From the NCBI GenBank assembly GCA_945871915.1, contig CAMBXO010000002.1, forward strand, positions 1 through 64,000: DNA of 64,000 nucleotides, in the 5' to 3' direction. Made by a program: the position numbers and the translations under genes. The stretch's first letter is position 1, and each line of letters begins with the position of its first letter. Positions 48,026 to 56,068 of this stretch are shown here, one piece after another. The stretch is from Singulisphaera sp. GP187 (GTDB lineage: Bacteria; Planctomycetota; Phycisphaerae; Phycisphaerales; SM1A02). The notes under the pieces were generated by a model that was not told the DNA's origin, made no database searches, and worked only from the letters and a program-made list of their open reading frames with translations.

Positions 48026-49636
48026 GTGCTTGCCGCTCTTTCACTCTTCCTCGTGACCGTTGCGTGGCTGGATACTCAACCCGCTGCAATTCCACCAAGT
48101 CGCGTGGCCAAGGTTGTGGCCGTGCTTCCAGTGCACGGTGAAATGGACGCCATCGGCATGGAGGGACTCACCTCTCGCGTGGAGGCGGCAAAAGCAGCAG
48201 GCGCGGACGCAATCGTGCTGGAATTCGATACACCCGGTGGAGAGATGATGAGCACGCTTGAATTGTGCCGGCGAATCAAGAGTTCGTACCCACCCAATAC
48301 CGTTGCATGGATTCGACCGAGGGCTTTTTCAGCGGGAACGATTACCGCGTTGGCGTGCCGAGAACTGATTGTTGCGCCTCATTCCGTGTTTGGAGATGCA
48401 GCGCCGATTGCGGTGTCGCCGCTCGTAGGTCTTCAGTCTCTCTCGCAAGTAGAGCGAGCCAAGTTGGAAGCGCCCCTGCTGAGTGAGGTCACGGATAGTG
48501 CAAGACGCCGGGGTCATGATGAGCGACTGTGCAGGGCGTTTATTACGGCCCAAGACGAACTGTGGCTGCTTGAAGACCCCGCACGTGGCGAGCGTTTCCT
48601 TGTTGACGCGATTGAATACATGCAAATCTTTGGCTCCAGTCCACCTCGCTCGGCAACCCACGATGCCATGGAACTCCCATTGCAATTCTTTCCAGTAATC
48701 CCGTGGATCACAGATGGTCTACGGCGATCCGTCGGTGACACAGCGATGGAATCCGTCGAGGCTTCCCAGCGGCTACCAAGGGCACGCCCGACTTTGACCA
48801 GTTCGGACCGCGACAGGCTTCGCTTGGTTTCCCAAATCGACTCAGCCGATGCGCTGCTGACCTTGCGAGCGGAAGAAGCCGTCGCGCTGGGTCTTGCCAG
48901 CGCCATGATCGATGACGACGCGTCGCTGCAAAAGTTTTTCGGTGCCACCAGCGTCATTCGCCTTCCGCCCCGCTGGAGCGAACCGATCGCCCGCTTTCTT
49001 ACCAGTTGGTGGTTTCGAGGTCTGCTTGTGATCGTGATCGTCGTGTGTTTCGTAGCCGAAATGGTCGCCCCGGGTCTTGGACTATTTTCTGCCGTTGGTT
49101 TTTCAGCCGCCATCTTGTTGGTGGGTGGTCCATTGCTCGCTGGCCTTGCCGATTGGTGGCCCGCCGTCGCTCTGCTCGTGGGGCTTGCACTTGTCGCGAT
49201 CGAAATTCTTGTGCTGCCGGGATCCCTCGCGGCTGGCATTGCTGGCGTCTTGATCTTTGCAACCGGAACCGTGGGATTGTTCGTGGTCTCCGACCCATCG
49301 CCCGACCCCACAAATGGTTTGACCAAAGGCATGGCAACTCTTGTTGCAGCATTGGCCTCGGCACTCACCGCCGCGTGGTGGCTCGGTGGACGAAGTGGCC
49401 GTAGTGGCCTCTTTGGGCAGGCCATTTTGCAGACGGAACTCGTTCGTCCAAGTGATGAAGAGGCCCACCTCATCGGCACTGAAGGTGTCGCCAGCAGCGA
49501 CCTAAGACCGATCGGGCAAATTGAAATTCAGGGGCGTGTGCATTCGGCTCGCTCCTCTGGATGGATCGAACGCGGCACACGCGTGCGTGTGCTTCGCATC
49601 GAAGCAGGAGAACTGTGTGTGGAGGCCTGCGAATGA
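48026..49636 (+). CDS. NfeD-family membrane protein with ClpP-class serine protease domain (long form)
   Basis: A 536-residue long-form NfeD protein. After an N-terminal signal or anchor (residues 1-14), the ClpP/SppA-like protease domain (about 27-240) has VLEFDTPGG and RAFSAGTITALACRELIVAPHSVFGDAAPI, with Ser in SAG as the likely nucleophile. Several membrane helices (about 320-455) follow, then a C-terminal OB-fold (about 470-536; GTEGVASSDLRPIGQIEIQG). Such proteins are encoded with flotillins and take part in membrane-domain organisation. The start is GTG at 48026. A TAGACT lies 6 nt before it, so it may be leaderless. A short NfeD gene overlaps its stop (ATGA), and floA follows. Confidence 0.9.
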   Translation: MLAALSLFLVTVAWLDTQPAAIPPSRVAKVVAVLPVHGEMDAIGMEGLTSRVEAAKAAGADAIVLEFDTPGGEMMSTLELCRRIKSSYPPNTVAWIRPRAFSAGTITALACRELIVAPHSVFGDAAPIAVSPLVGLQSLSQVERAKLEAPLLSEVTDSARRRGHDERLCRAFITAQDELWLLEDPARGERFLVDAIEYMQIFGSSPPRSATHDAMELPLQFFPVIPWITDGLRRSVGDTAMESVEASQRLPRARPTLTSSDRDRLRLVSQIDSADALLTLRAEEAVALGLASAMIDDDASLQKFFGATSVIRLPPRWSEPIARFLTSWWFRGLLVIVIVVCFVAEMVAPGLGLFSAVGFSAAILLVGGPLLAGLADWWPAVALLVGLALVAIEILVLPGSLAAGIAGVLIFATGTVGLFVVSDPSPDPTNGLTKGMATLVAALASALTAAWWLGGRSGRSGLFGQAILQTELVRPSDEEAHLIGTEGVASSDLRPIGQIEIQGRVHSARSSGWIERGTRVRVLRIEAGELCVEACE

Positions 49637-50157
49637 GTCCTGAGATTTTTCTCGCTCAAGTTGCGCAAAGCACTGGCGGCATCGATGGCTATCTCATCGC
49701 TGGCTTCACACTGTTTGGCATTGCCCTCGTTCTGCTAGCGATGGAACTTGTCATTCCAAGTGCTGGCATGCTCGCAACGCTCTGTGCACTGTCCATCGCT
49801 GCCGGTGTCGTTTGCTTCTTTCTGCATGCACCTTTGTGGGGATTTGCATCACTGGCTCTCAGCCTTGGCGGCGCGCCCTTTGCCATTGGCTTTGGCATTC
49901 GCATGTGGAGTGGAACGCCGCTGGCCAATCGAGCCGTGCTTGATTCAGAAGTTCGAACAGCCACACCGGAAAACTTGCCCAGCGTTGGAAGTGTCGGCCT
50001 TGCTCGCACATCGCTTCGTCCAATCGGTCGCATCGAAATTGCAGACGTGACGTACGAGGCCATGGCCGAGGATGGGTTTATTGAAGCCGGACAAACCGTT
50101 CGCGTGGTCAGCCATCAGGATGGCACGCTTCGAGTTCGATGGATCTCGCCCACTTGA
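49633..50157 (+). CDS. NfeD-family membrane protein (short form)
   Basis: A 174-residue short NfeD protein without a protease domain. Membrane helices at about 19-100 (YLIAGFTLFGIALVLLAMELV, MLATLCALSIAAGVVCFFL) are followed by the OB-fold (about 120-174; VGSVGLARTSLRPIGRIEIADVTYEA). The ATG at 49633 overlaps the TGA of the long NfeD (ATGA). FloA follows 39 bp later. The OB-fold keeps the same GxVGxAxTxLRPIGxIEI pattern as the long form, so the two probably came from duplication of the C-terminal part. The pairing of short NfeD and flotillin is the standard arrangement in many bacteria. Confidence 0.9.
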   Translation: MSPEIFLAQVAQSTGGIDGYLIAGFTLFGIALVLLAMELVIPSAGMLATLCALSIAAGVVCFFLHAPLWGFASLALSLGGAPFAIGFGIRMWSGTPLANRAVLDSEVRTATPENLPSVGSVGLARTSLRPIGRIEIADVTYEAMAEDGFIEAGQTVRVVSHQDGTLRVRWISPT

Positions 50158-50196
50158 CTGGCCGTTTGCCTTCCCGCCTCGGATACGCTTGACCCA

Positions 50197-51216
50197 ATGA
50201 ACACTTCCCTCCTGATTGCAGCGGACGCGCTCACCGTGCTCGGAATGGTCGGCCTTGGCGTCATCGCGCTGATCGGTTTGATCCTGCTCATCATGATCAG
50301 CCAGTACCTGCAACTTTGGTTGCAAGCTTTTCTGAGCGGAGCCCCTGTCAGCCTGCTCGACTTGATCATGATGCGACTTCGCAAAGTTCCGCCGTCGGCC
50401 ATTGTTCTCAATCGGATCATGGCCAAGAAGGCGGGGATTGAGGTCCCCAGCAATTTGCTCGAGGCTCACTTCATGGCCGGTGGCCGCATTGACCGAGTGA
50501 TCCGCGCCATGATTGCAGCGGAGAAGGCCAAGATTGATCTGGGATGGGATCGAGCAACCGGAATCGACCTTGCAGGTCGGGACATTCTGGAGGCCGTCAA
50601 GACAAGCGTTGACCCAAAAGTGATTGATTGCCCAAATCAAGCTGGTGCAAAAACCACTGTCGATGCCGTGGCACAGGATGGCATCCAATTGAGATGCAAG
50701 GCGCGTGTAACGGTACGAACCGCCATTGCACGCTTGGTGGGTGGTGCCACCGAAGAAACGATTATTGCAAGGGTGGGTGAGGGCATCATCGCCACCATCG
50801 GTGCCGCGCAGAATCACAAAGTGGTCCTCGAACAGCCAGACCGAATCAGTAAGACTGTTCTTGCAAAAGGCCTTGACTCCGGGACTGCCTTTGAAATTCT
50901 TTCCATCGACATTTCCGAAATCGATGTGGGCGAGAACATTGGTGCCAACCTTCAAACAGCACAAGCCGAGGCCGATAGCAAGCGATTTCAGGCTATGGCC
51001 GAACAACGACGCGCCGCTGCGGTGGCACAAGAGGCGGAGTACCAAGCCGAAAGTCAGAAGAATCGTGCGCTCGTTGTGCTTGCTGAAGCCGATGTGCCCA
51101 AGGCGATTGCTGAGGCCTTGAAGTCTGGGAAACTTGGTGTGATGGATCTGTACCGAATGAACAACATGCAGTCCGACACCGACATGCGTAAGAGCATCGG
51201 TACTTCGGGCAGTTGA
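50197..51216 (+). CDS. floA: Flotillin-like protein FloA
   Basis: A 339-residue flotillin-like scaffold protein that gathers in functional membrane microdomains. An N-terminal membrane segment (about 14-37) is followed by the SPFH-type domain with [27 protein letters not shown] and a conserved [12 protein letters not shown], then a helical region (about 245-300, rich in Ala, Glu, Gln and Arg: [27 protein letters not shown]) typical of flotillin oligomerisation. The length and N-terminus match the YqfA/FloA type rather than FloT. The gene lies at the end of an NfeD-NfeD-FloA operon. A glycosyltransferase follows 12 bp on. Confidence 0.94.
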   Translation: MNTSLLIAADALTVLGMVGLGVIALIGLILLIMISQYLQLWLQAFLSGAPVSLLDLIMMRLRKVPPSAIVLNRIMAKKAGIEVPSNLLEAHFMAGGRIDRVIRAMIAAEKAKIDLGWDRATGIDLAGRDILEAVKTSVDPKVIDCPNQAGAKTTVDAVAQDGIQLRCKARVTVRTAIARLVGGATEETIIARVGEGIIATIGAAQNHKVVLEQPDRISKTVLAKGLDSGTAFEILSIDISEIDVGENIGANLQTAQAEADSKRFQAMAEQRRAAAVAQEAEYQAESQKNRALVVLAEADVPKAIAEALKSGKLGVMDLYRMNNMQSDTDMRKSIGTSGS

Positions 51217-51228
51217 GCCTTCGGCTGC

Positions 51229-51987
51229 ATGCCCACACTGTATGTCGTCATTCCAGTTTTTGATGAGCCGCACACGCTCGAACCATGTGTGCGGCGAGCT
51301 CTGTTGGCTCCGCTTCCGGTGGGATGGCTCGCTCACTTGCTGTTGATTGACGATGCAAGCGGACAGGCCACGGCTCATGTTGCGGATCGGCTTGCACATG
51401 AATTGGGCGGTCCACATGCTGCGTTTGAACTCTTGCGCCACGCACGAAACCAAGGCAAGGGTGCCGCGCTTCAAACTGGATTCGATCGCGTGCTGTCCAT
51501 AGCCAATGATGGCGACGCCGTGCTGACACAAGACGGTGACTTGGAATACGACCCGGCAGATTGGAAGGCCCTGGTGGCAGCACTTCCTGACGCAGCGCAT
51601 GGGGCCGTCATCGGAAATCGATGGGAAAGGCAAACACCAATGGGACTCTGGGGACGGTTCCATTCGTTGGTGAACAGGGTGCTCACTCTGTTCAGTAATG
51701 CACTCACTGGAATTCGCGTGCATGACATGGAGTGTGGTTACAAGTTGCTACGCATCCCCTTATTGCGAGCGATGCGCCCCTGGATCAGCGAGCGGCGATT
51801 TGGCGTGGAACCTCAAATGGTCGCCGCGTTGGCTCGCCTTCATGCAGTCGTTCGGGAGGTTCCAGTTCACTACAACCCTCGTGATCGGCGGCGAGGAAAA
51901 AAGATCGGACCTCGTGATGGCGTGGAAGCGATTGGAGTGATTGTTCGCGAACGCTTTCGACGAAATCCACCCAGCCGTTCACGCTAA
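51229..51987 (+). CDS. Glycosyltransferase family 2 (dolichyl/undecaprenyl-phosphate sugar synthase-like)
   Basis: A 252-residue GT-A enzyme. The N-terminus TLYVVIPVFDEPHTLEPCVRRAL, the LLIDDASG motif, HARNQGKGAALQTGFDRV and the metal-binding QDGDLEYDPADW are those of DPM1/DPG-type GT2 enzymes, which transfer glucose or mannose to a polyprenyl phosphate. Later motifs GIRVHDMECGYKLLR and VPVHYNPRDRRRGKKIGPRDG fit the same group. No membrane anchor was seen. The stop overlaps the convergent YkgJ-type gene by 4 bp. It may be co-transcribed with floA, suggesting envelope-related glycosylation. Confidence 0.88.
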   Translation: MPTLYVVIPVFDEPHTLEPCVRRALLAPLPVGWLAHLLLIDDASGQATAHVADRLAHELGGPHAAFELLRHARNQGKGAALQTGFDRVLSIANDGDAVLTQDGDLEYDPADWKALVAALPDAAHGAVIGNRWERQTPMGLWGRFHSLVNRVLTLFSNALTGIRVHDMECGYKLLRIPLLRAMRPWISERRFGVEPQMVAALARLHAVVREVPVHYNPRDRRRGKKIGPRDGVEAIGVIVRERFRRNPPSRSR

Positions 51988-53273
51988 CAATCGCCGCGAG
52001 CAGACCCAACCCACCGGGCGAGTTTGCGAAGCGAGTCAGACAGAGACATCCATTGAACTCGCAGCCGCTCACCGGATGAGCCAAGCCATGGCGCTCGACC
52101 GCTCGCTCGGTCCACACGGCCGACTGCATAACTGAAATCCTCCCAACTCACGATCGTTCGAGATTCACTTGCAGCTCTCGCTTGGGCGATCCACGCAGCG
52201 CATACGGCGTTCAATGCCAGCAACGCAACGCCCTCGTTGATTGGAAGTCCATACAAACCAGAACCCCACGCTCGACCACCGGCCAGTGATACTCGCAACC
52301 ATCTTCGGAGCAATTCATCAATGCTTCTTGCCTCAGGGCCCGCAAAGATTGGTGAGACGCCTTCGACTTGTGAGAAACGAACCTGATGGTTTCCACCAAG
52401 GTTTGGAAGATGACCCACGGCATGGGACCACCTCCAACTTGTCACGGCTTGACGAAGCACTGATTTCACGCGCCCTTGGCTGGCAAGACGGGCAATCTTT
52501 GGATCCTCCATCCGTGCAAACACCGCTTGGCGAAGCAACTTCATGGAACGCCCGCTCGGCGGCGTGGCATCGAGCAACCCCAATTCCTGTGGGGCCGCGG
52601 CGACAAGAGTGTGCAACAGGTCACGCAACTTTGACGATCGCACCCTATCGAGCGTGGCCACTCGAAGGCTTTGTGCAATCCACGCGAAACCCTCAAGACG
52701 CAGCGAACCGGACAATCCATCATTCCCAAGCCACGTGTCGAGCGCGGACTCCACAATGCCAACTTCTTCTTCGGTCGCCTGAACGCCCCGAACAAGATCG
52801 GGCAGCGACATCGGTTGCGTGGCTTCATGAACTTCACTCTGCATGCGCACTATCTCAGCGTGATGGTGTGCGAGTGACTCCCCGTCGCTCTTTCGAACAC
52901 TGGTGCAGGCGAAACTCACTCCAATGCGAGCACGTGTTGGCTCTGGCGAAAATGAAAACGGAAACACTTGACATGCAATCGGTTTCGCTTGAAGACCAAA
53001 CTCCGCATGCACTCGGCATCGACCGTCATTGCCAAGGAAGATGCACGCGCCGTCGCTTCGCTGCTTCAGCCAGCGTCGTCCTGCAAAAGAAACCCACCAC
53101 GACTCACCGAGCCGCTGATCCCATCCTTGGCGATTCATCTTCTCAAAGTCAGATGGACGAAGTTCGATCGTAAAGTCGCGGCAACACTCGCCACATCCAT
53201 GGCAGCTGTACCGCTGCTCCGCACGATTGGGCATCAAGATTGGAAGCCGAATGGTCAACGAAGGCCTTGCCAT
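51984..53273 (-). CDS. YkgJ-family cysteine cluster protein (UPF0153/FliB-like)
   Basis: A 429-residue protein with an N-terminal cysteine cluster: YSCHGCGECCRDF (CxxCxxCC), then GACIFLGNDGRCRVHAEFGLQAKPIACQVFPF. This is the signature of the YkgJ family and of lysine-N-methylase FliB-like proteins, and it probably binds a metal or an iron-sulfur cluster. The remaining 270 residues are helical with no recognised motif, longer than in simple YkgJ proteins. The start may be the ATG at 53273, which overlaps rdgB by 19 bp, or the ATG at 53234, 20 bp after its stop. The protein follows rdgB in an apparent operon. The substrate is unknown. Confidence 0.78.
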   Translation of the reverse strand: MARPSLTIRLPILMPNRAEQRYSCHGCGECCRDFTIELRPSDFEKMNRQGWDQRLGESWWVSFAGRRWLKQRSDGACIFLGNDGRCRVHAEFGLQAKPIACQVFPFSFSPEPTRARIGVSFACTSVRKSDGESLAHHHAEIVRMQSEVHEATQPMSLPDLVRGVQATEEEVGIVESALDTWLGNDGLSGSLRLEGFAWIAQSLRVATLDRVRSSKLRDLLHTLVAAAPQELGLLDATPPSGRSMKLLRQAVFARMEDPKIARLASQGRVKSVLRQAVTSWRWSHAVGHLPNLGGNHQVRFSQVEGVSPIFAGPEARSIDELLRRWLRVSLAGGRAWGSGLYGLPINEGVALLALNAVCAAWIAQARAASESRTIVSWEDFSYAVGRVDRASGRAPWLGSSGERLRVQWMSLSDSLRKLARWVGSARGDC

Positions 53274-53872
53274 GCGGCCACCATGGCTCGTGCCGCCTTA
53301 CCCCGATGACTTCGTGCATTTTTTTCAGCGGGAACAAGTTGGGCGCTCGAACACTTCACATCTTCGAGCCAGAGCCACGGGTCATAACCGAAACCTTGCG
53401 TGCCTTGCGGCGATTCTGCAATGATGCCCTCAAGCGTGCCTCGCGTGGTTGCCAAGACGACACCACTGGGCTCGGCCAGACACATGCAGCAAACAAAACG
53501 AGCGGACCTGTGTTGCGGTGGAACACCCCGCATGCGTTGAGCCAATTTCCGATTGTTTCGCTCATCTCGTTCCGAGCGGGTTCCTTCGCTCCCCGCCCAC
53601 ACGGCGCTGTCCACACCGGGCTCGCCATGCAATGCATCCACCTCCAATCCGGAGTCGTCCGCCAGCACCACACGACCAGTTGCCTTGGCATACGCCACGG
53701 CCTTGAGTTTGGCATTGTCTTGAAATGTTCTGCCGCATTCTTCAGGTTCCGAATATGGACCGCCGACTTCATCCAAACTCAGAACGCGAACCCCACATGA
53801 ACCCAGAATCGCGCGAATCTCCTCCACTTTGTGCGGATTTCCCGTTGCGACCACAATTTCTTGAATCGGCAT
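53255..53872 (-). CDS. rdgB: RdgB/HAM1-type dITP/XTP pyrophosphatase
   Basis: This cytoplasmic enzyme cleans non-canonical purine nucleotides (ITP, dITP, XTP) from the pool by converting them to monophosphates. The 205 residues contain the N-terminal IVVATGNPHKVEEIRAIL phosphate-binding motif, the FQDNAKLKAVAYAKATG helix, VLADDSGLEVDALHGEPGVDSA with the metal-binding acids, and the GFGYDPWLWLED and SHRGKA motifs of the family. The ATG at 53872 overlaps the carboxyltransferase stop by one nucleotide (TGATG); a GTG one codon earlier is the alternative. It lies between a carboxylase subunit gene and the YkgJ-type gene. Confidence 0.95.
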   Translation of the reverse strand: MPIQEIVVATGNPHKVEEIRAILGSCGVRVLSLDEVGGPYSEPEECGRTFQDNAKLKAVAYAKATGRVVLADDSGLEVDALHGEPGVDSAVWAGSEGTRSERDERNNRKLAQRMRGVPPQHRSARFVCCMCLAEPSGVVLATTRGTLEGIIAESPQGTQGFGYDPWLWLEDVKCSSAQLVPAEKNARSHRGKAARAMVAAWQGLR

Positions 53873-55509
53873 CACGTCTGCAATACGCCGGTCCGCAGCG
53901 AGCCTTCCATCGGCGCAAGGTGTGCCAAGACCAGTGCAAAGGAAAGTTCTTCACGCGTTCGCTGCGGCTCGATAATGCGATCGACCCAGCCCCGACTGGC
54001 TCCATATCGAATGTCTTGCTGTTCTGAATAACTGGCTGTAATCGCCTTGAGCAGTTGCGAACGCATCGCGTCGTCCACCTTCTCGCCTTTTCGCTCGCGC
54101 GCCGCAAGATCAATCTGTAACAGGGTGCTGGCTGCCTGCCCCGCTCCCATCACACTGCACCGTGCTCCCGGCCACGCCAAGGTCAGAAATGGATCAAAGG
54201 CGCGCCCGCACATGGCGTAATTGCCGGCGCCGAAACTTCCACCAAGGATCAAAGTGATTTTCGGAACCACGCAATTGCTCATGGCATTCACCATCTTGGC
54301 GCCCGCTCGAATAATGCCACCCTGCTCGCTGTCGCGACCCACCATGAAGCCGGTCGTGTCATGCACAAACACAATCGGAACGCGCCGCTGATTGCATTCC
54401 ATAATGAACCGAGCCGCCTTATCAGCGCTGTCGTCGTAAATCACCGCCGGCATATTGATCGACTTGGTTGGACCTGCTTTCCCACCGGCCACCTGCCGCT
54501 CAGTCATCTTGCGCTGATTGGCAACGATTCCACACGACAATCCACCGATCAACGCATATCCACAGACAAGACTGCGGCCATGTTCTGCACGATATTCGTC
54601 GAAGGAACCTTGGTCGATGAAACACTTCAGCAGTTCCACCATGTCATATTGCTTGGCCGGATCGCCGCTGAAGATCTCCATTGCATCAGCATCCTGACGC
54701 TCGGAAGCTTCCCCCACTGACTTGTCACACTTTCTTGCCGCATTGTTCTTCGACATCAGGCTTCGAACCCTTGTAATGCACGATGGATCATCCTTCTCCC
54801 GAAAGTCGATCGTGCCGCTGATCTGCGCGTGCATGGCGGCTCCACCAAGATCTTCACTGGACACCTCTTGACCGATCGCGGCTTTCACCAGTGCAGGTCC
54901 AGCCAGATACAAACCACTGCCTTCGGTCATCAATAGCACATCGCATAACACCGGTAGGTACCCACCACCTGCCACGCAATTCCCCATGATGGCAGCGAGC
55001 TGTGGAATCCCTTTGGCACTCAACACGGCATTGTTTCGAAAGATGCGACCAAAGTCGTCGGCATCAGGAAAGACATCCTCTTGCAGCGGAAGAAAGACCC
55101 CCGAACTATCAACGAGATACACCAATGGCAACGCCGCTCGCTCGGCAATCATTTGCGCGCGAATGATCTTCTTACAGGTCATCGGAAAGAACGCACCTGC
55201 CTTCACCGTGGCGTCGTTGGCAATCACCATGCACGGACGGCCCTCAATGATTCCAAGAACGGTCACCACTCCAGCACCTGGCGCCCCACCAAATTCGCGG
55301 TACATACCCCACCCGGCAAACAACCCGCACTCCATGCGCCGCGATCCCGGATCCAAGAGCAGGTCGATTCGTTCCCGTGCCGTCAACCGACCATGCCTAT
55401 GTTGGCGTTCGGCACCAGCAGAGCCGCCGCCCTGTTCAATCTTGGCTGCCTCTGCCAAATAGGCATTTGCGGCATCCCGAAGTGCGTTCGTTGCTCCGAT
55501 AGCAGTCAT
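53872..55509 (-). CDS. Acyl-CoA carboxylase carboxyltransferase (beta) subunit
   Basis: A 545-residue carboxyltransferase of the propionyl-/methylcrotonyl-CoA carboxylase beta family, which moves the carboxyl group from biotin to an acyl-CoA. The N-terminal GRLTARERIDLLLDPGS motif, the GIIEGRPCMVIANDATVKAGAFFP segment, LVYLVDSSGVFLPLQ and the C-terminal FVHDTTGFMVGRDSEQGGIIRAGAKM...KITLILGGSFGAGNYAM motif with the oxyanion-hole glycines are present. The spacing resembles MccB (methylcrotonyl-CoA). No biotin carboxylase is nearby, so the partner lies elsewhere. The ATG at 55509 is preferred as it restores the typical length; rpsO is divergent. Confidence 0.9.
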   Translation of the reverse strand: MTAIGATNALRDAANAYLAEAAKIEQGGGSAGAERQHRHGRLTARERIDLLLDPGSRRMECGLFAGWGMYREFGGAPGAGVVTVLGIIEGRPCMVIANDATVKAGAFFPMTCKKIIRAQMIAERAALPLVYLVDSSGVFLPLQEDVFPDADDFGRIFRNNAVLSAKGIPQLAAIMGNCVAGGGYLPVLCDVLLMTEGSGLYLAGPALVKAAIGQEVSSEDLGGAAMHAQISGTIDFREKDDPSCITRVRSLMSKNNAARKCDKSVGEASERQDADAMEIFSGDPAKQYDMVELLKCFIDQGSFDEYRAEHGRSLVCGYALIGGLSCGIVANQRKMTERQVAGGKAGPTKSINMPAVIYDDSADKAARFIMECNQRRVPIVFVHDTTGFMVGRDSEQGGIIRAGAKMVNAMSNCVVPKITLILGGSFGAGNYAMCGRAFDPFLTLAWPGARCSVMGAGQAASTLLQIDLAARERKGEKVDDAMRSQLLKAITASYSEQQDIRYGASRGWVDRIIEPQRTREELSFALVLAHLAPMEGSLRTGVLQT

Positions 55510-55595
55510 GGTGGCACAGAATAGGACTTTGAGGTCGATCAAGCATGCCCCGGCCGTTGTTGGTCAACTTTCCGTCCTGCAAATCATGACGCATC

Positions 55596-55625
55596 TTGCA
55601 GGGGAAGGCCTGAATCGCGTACACT
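55596..55625 (+). promoter_or_regulatory. Sigma70-like promoter of rpsO
   Basis: TTGCAG (55596-55601), an 18-nt spacer and TACACT (55620-55625) precede the rpsO ATG (55672) with a leader of about 40 nt. The leader has no clear Shine-Dalgarno sequence. TACACT also occurs before the gene at 5147, suggesting this is a favoured -10 variant. Confidence 0.55.
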
Positions 55626-55671
55626 CGTCCCTTCAAAACATTTCCGAAAGAATCAGAGAAACAGACCAACC

Positions 55672-55938
55672 ATGATCTCAGCCACAGCCACGAAGAAGGC
55701 CATCTCCTCCGCCAAACGCCACGAAACCGACTCCGGCAGTCCCGAAGTCCAGATTTCCGTTCTGACCGAGCGAATTGGCTCCCTGCAGGATCATTTCCGA
55801 GCAAACGCCAAGGATCATGGCAGTCGCCGGGGCCTGTTACTGATGGTCGGCAAGCGCAACAGTCTGCTTCGTTACCTCGCTCAAATTGATCGCGATCGTT
55901 ACAACACATTGATTCAGAAACTTGGCCTGCGCAAGTAA
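55672..55938 (+). CDS. rpsO: 30S ribosomal protein S15
   Basis: S15 binds 16S rRNA early in small-subunit assembly and forms a bridge to the 50S subunit. The 88 residues match the family exactly. Conserved features are the [19 protein letters not shown] segment, the [32 protein letters not shown] motif and the C-terminal [17 protein letters not shown]. It is followed by pnp 130 bp on, the same gene order as in many bacteria. S15 often represses its own mRNA, and the leader is short, so such control is possible but not shown here. Confidence 0.97.
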   Translation: MISATATKKAISSAKRHETDSGSPEVQISVLTERIGSLQDHFRANAKDHGSRRGLLLMVGKRNSLLRYLAQIDRDRYNTLIQKLGLRK

Positions 55939-56068
55939 GCAGGCTCTCCGCCCCTAGGCCGACGGCGGCAGTGGGCGACGCACATTCATTTCGAGTGCGC
56001 TTCGCCTTCTGCCTTCCTGGTCGTGGTGCGGGTTTTCACTCCACTCGCAACTCACCAGGAGACCCAGC

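Noticed and set aside
48514-49479. A 321-codon minus-strand open frame inside the long NfeD gene
   Set aside because: The composition (Ser, Thr, Pro, Arg) and absence of motifs point to a shadow; the plus-strand NfeD has intact protease and OB-fold motifs.
49945-51723. A 592-codon open frame on the minus strand across floA and the glycosyltransferase
   Set aside because: It lies antisense to two clearly conserved proteins, has a Cys/His/Gln/Asn-rich composition, and shows no domain; it is a long shadow of the coding bias on the other strand.
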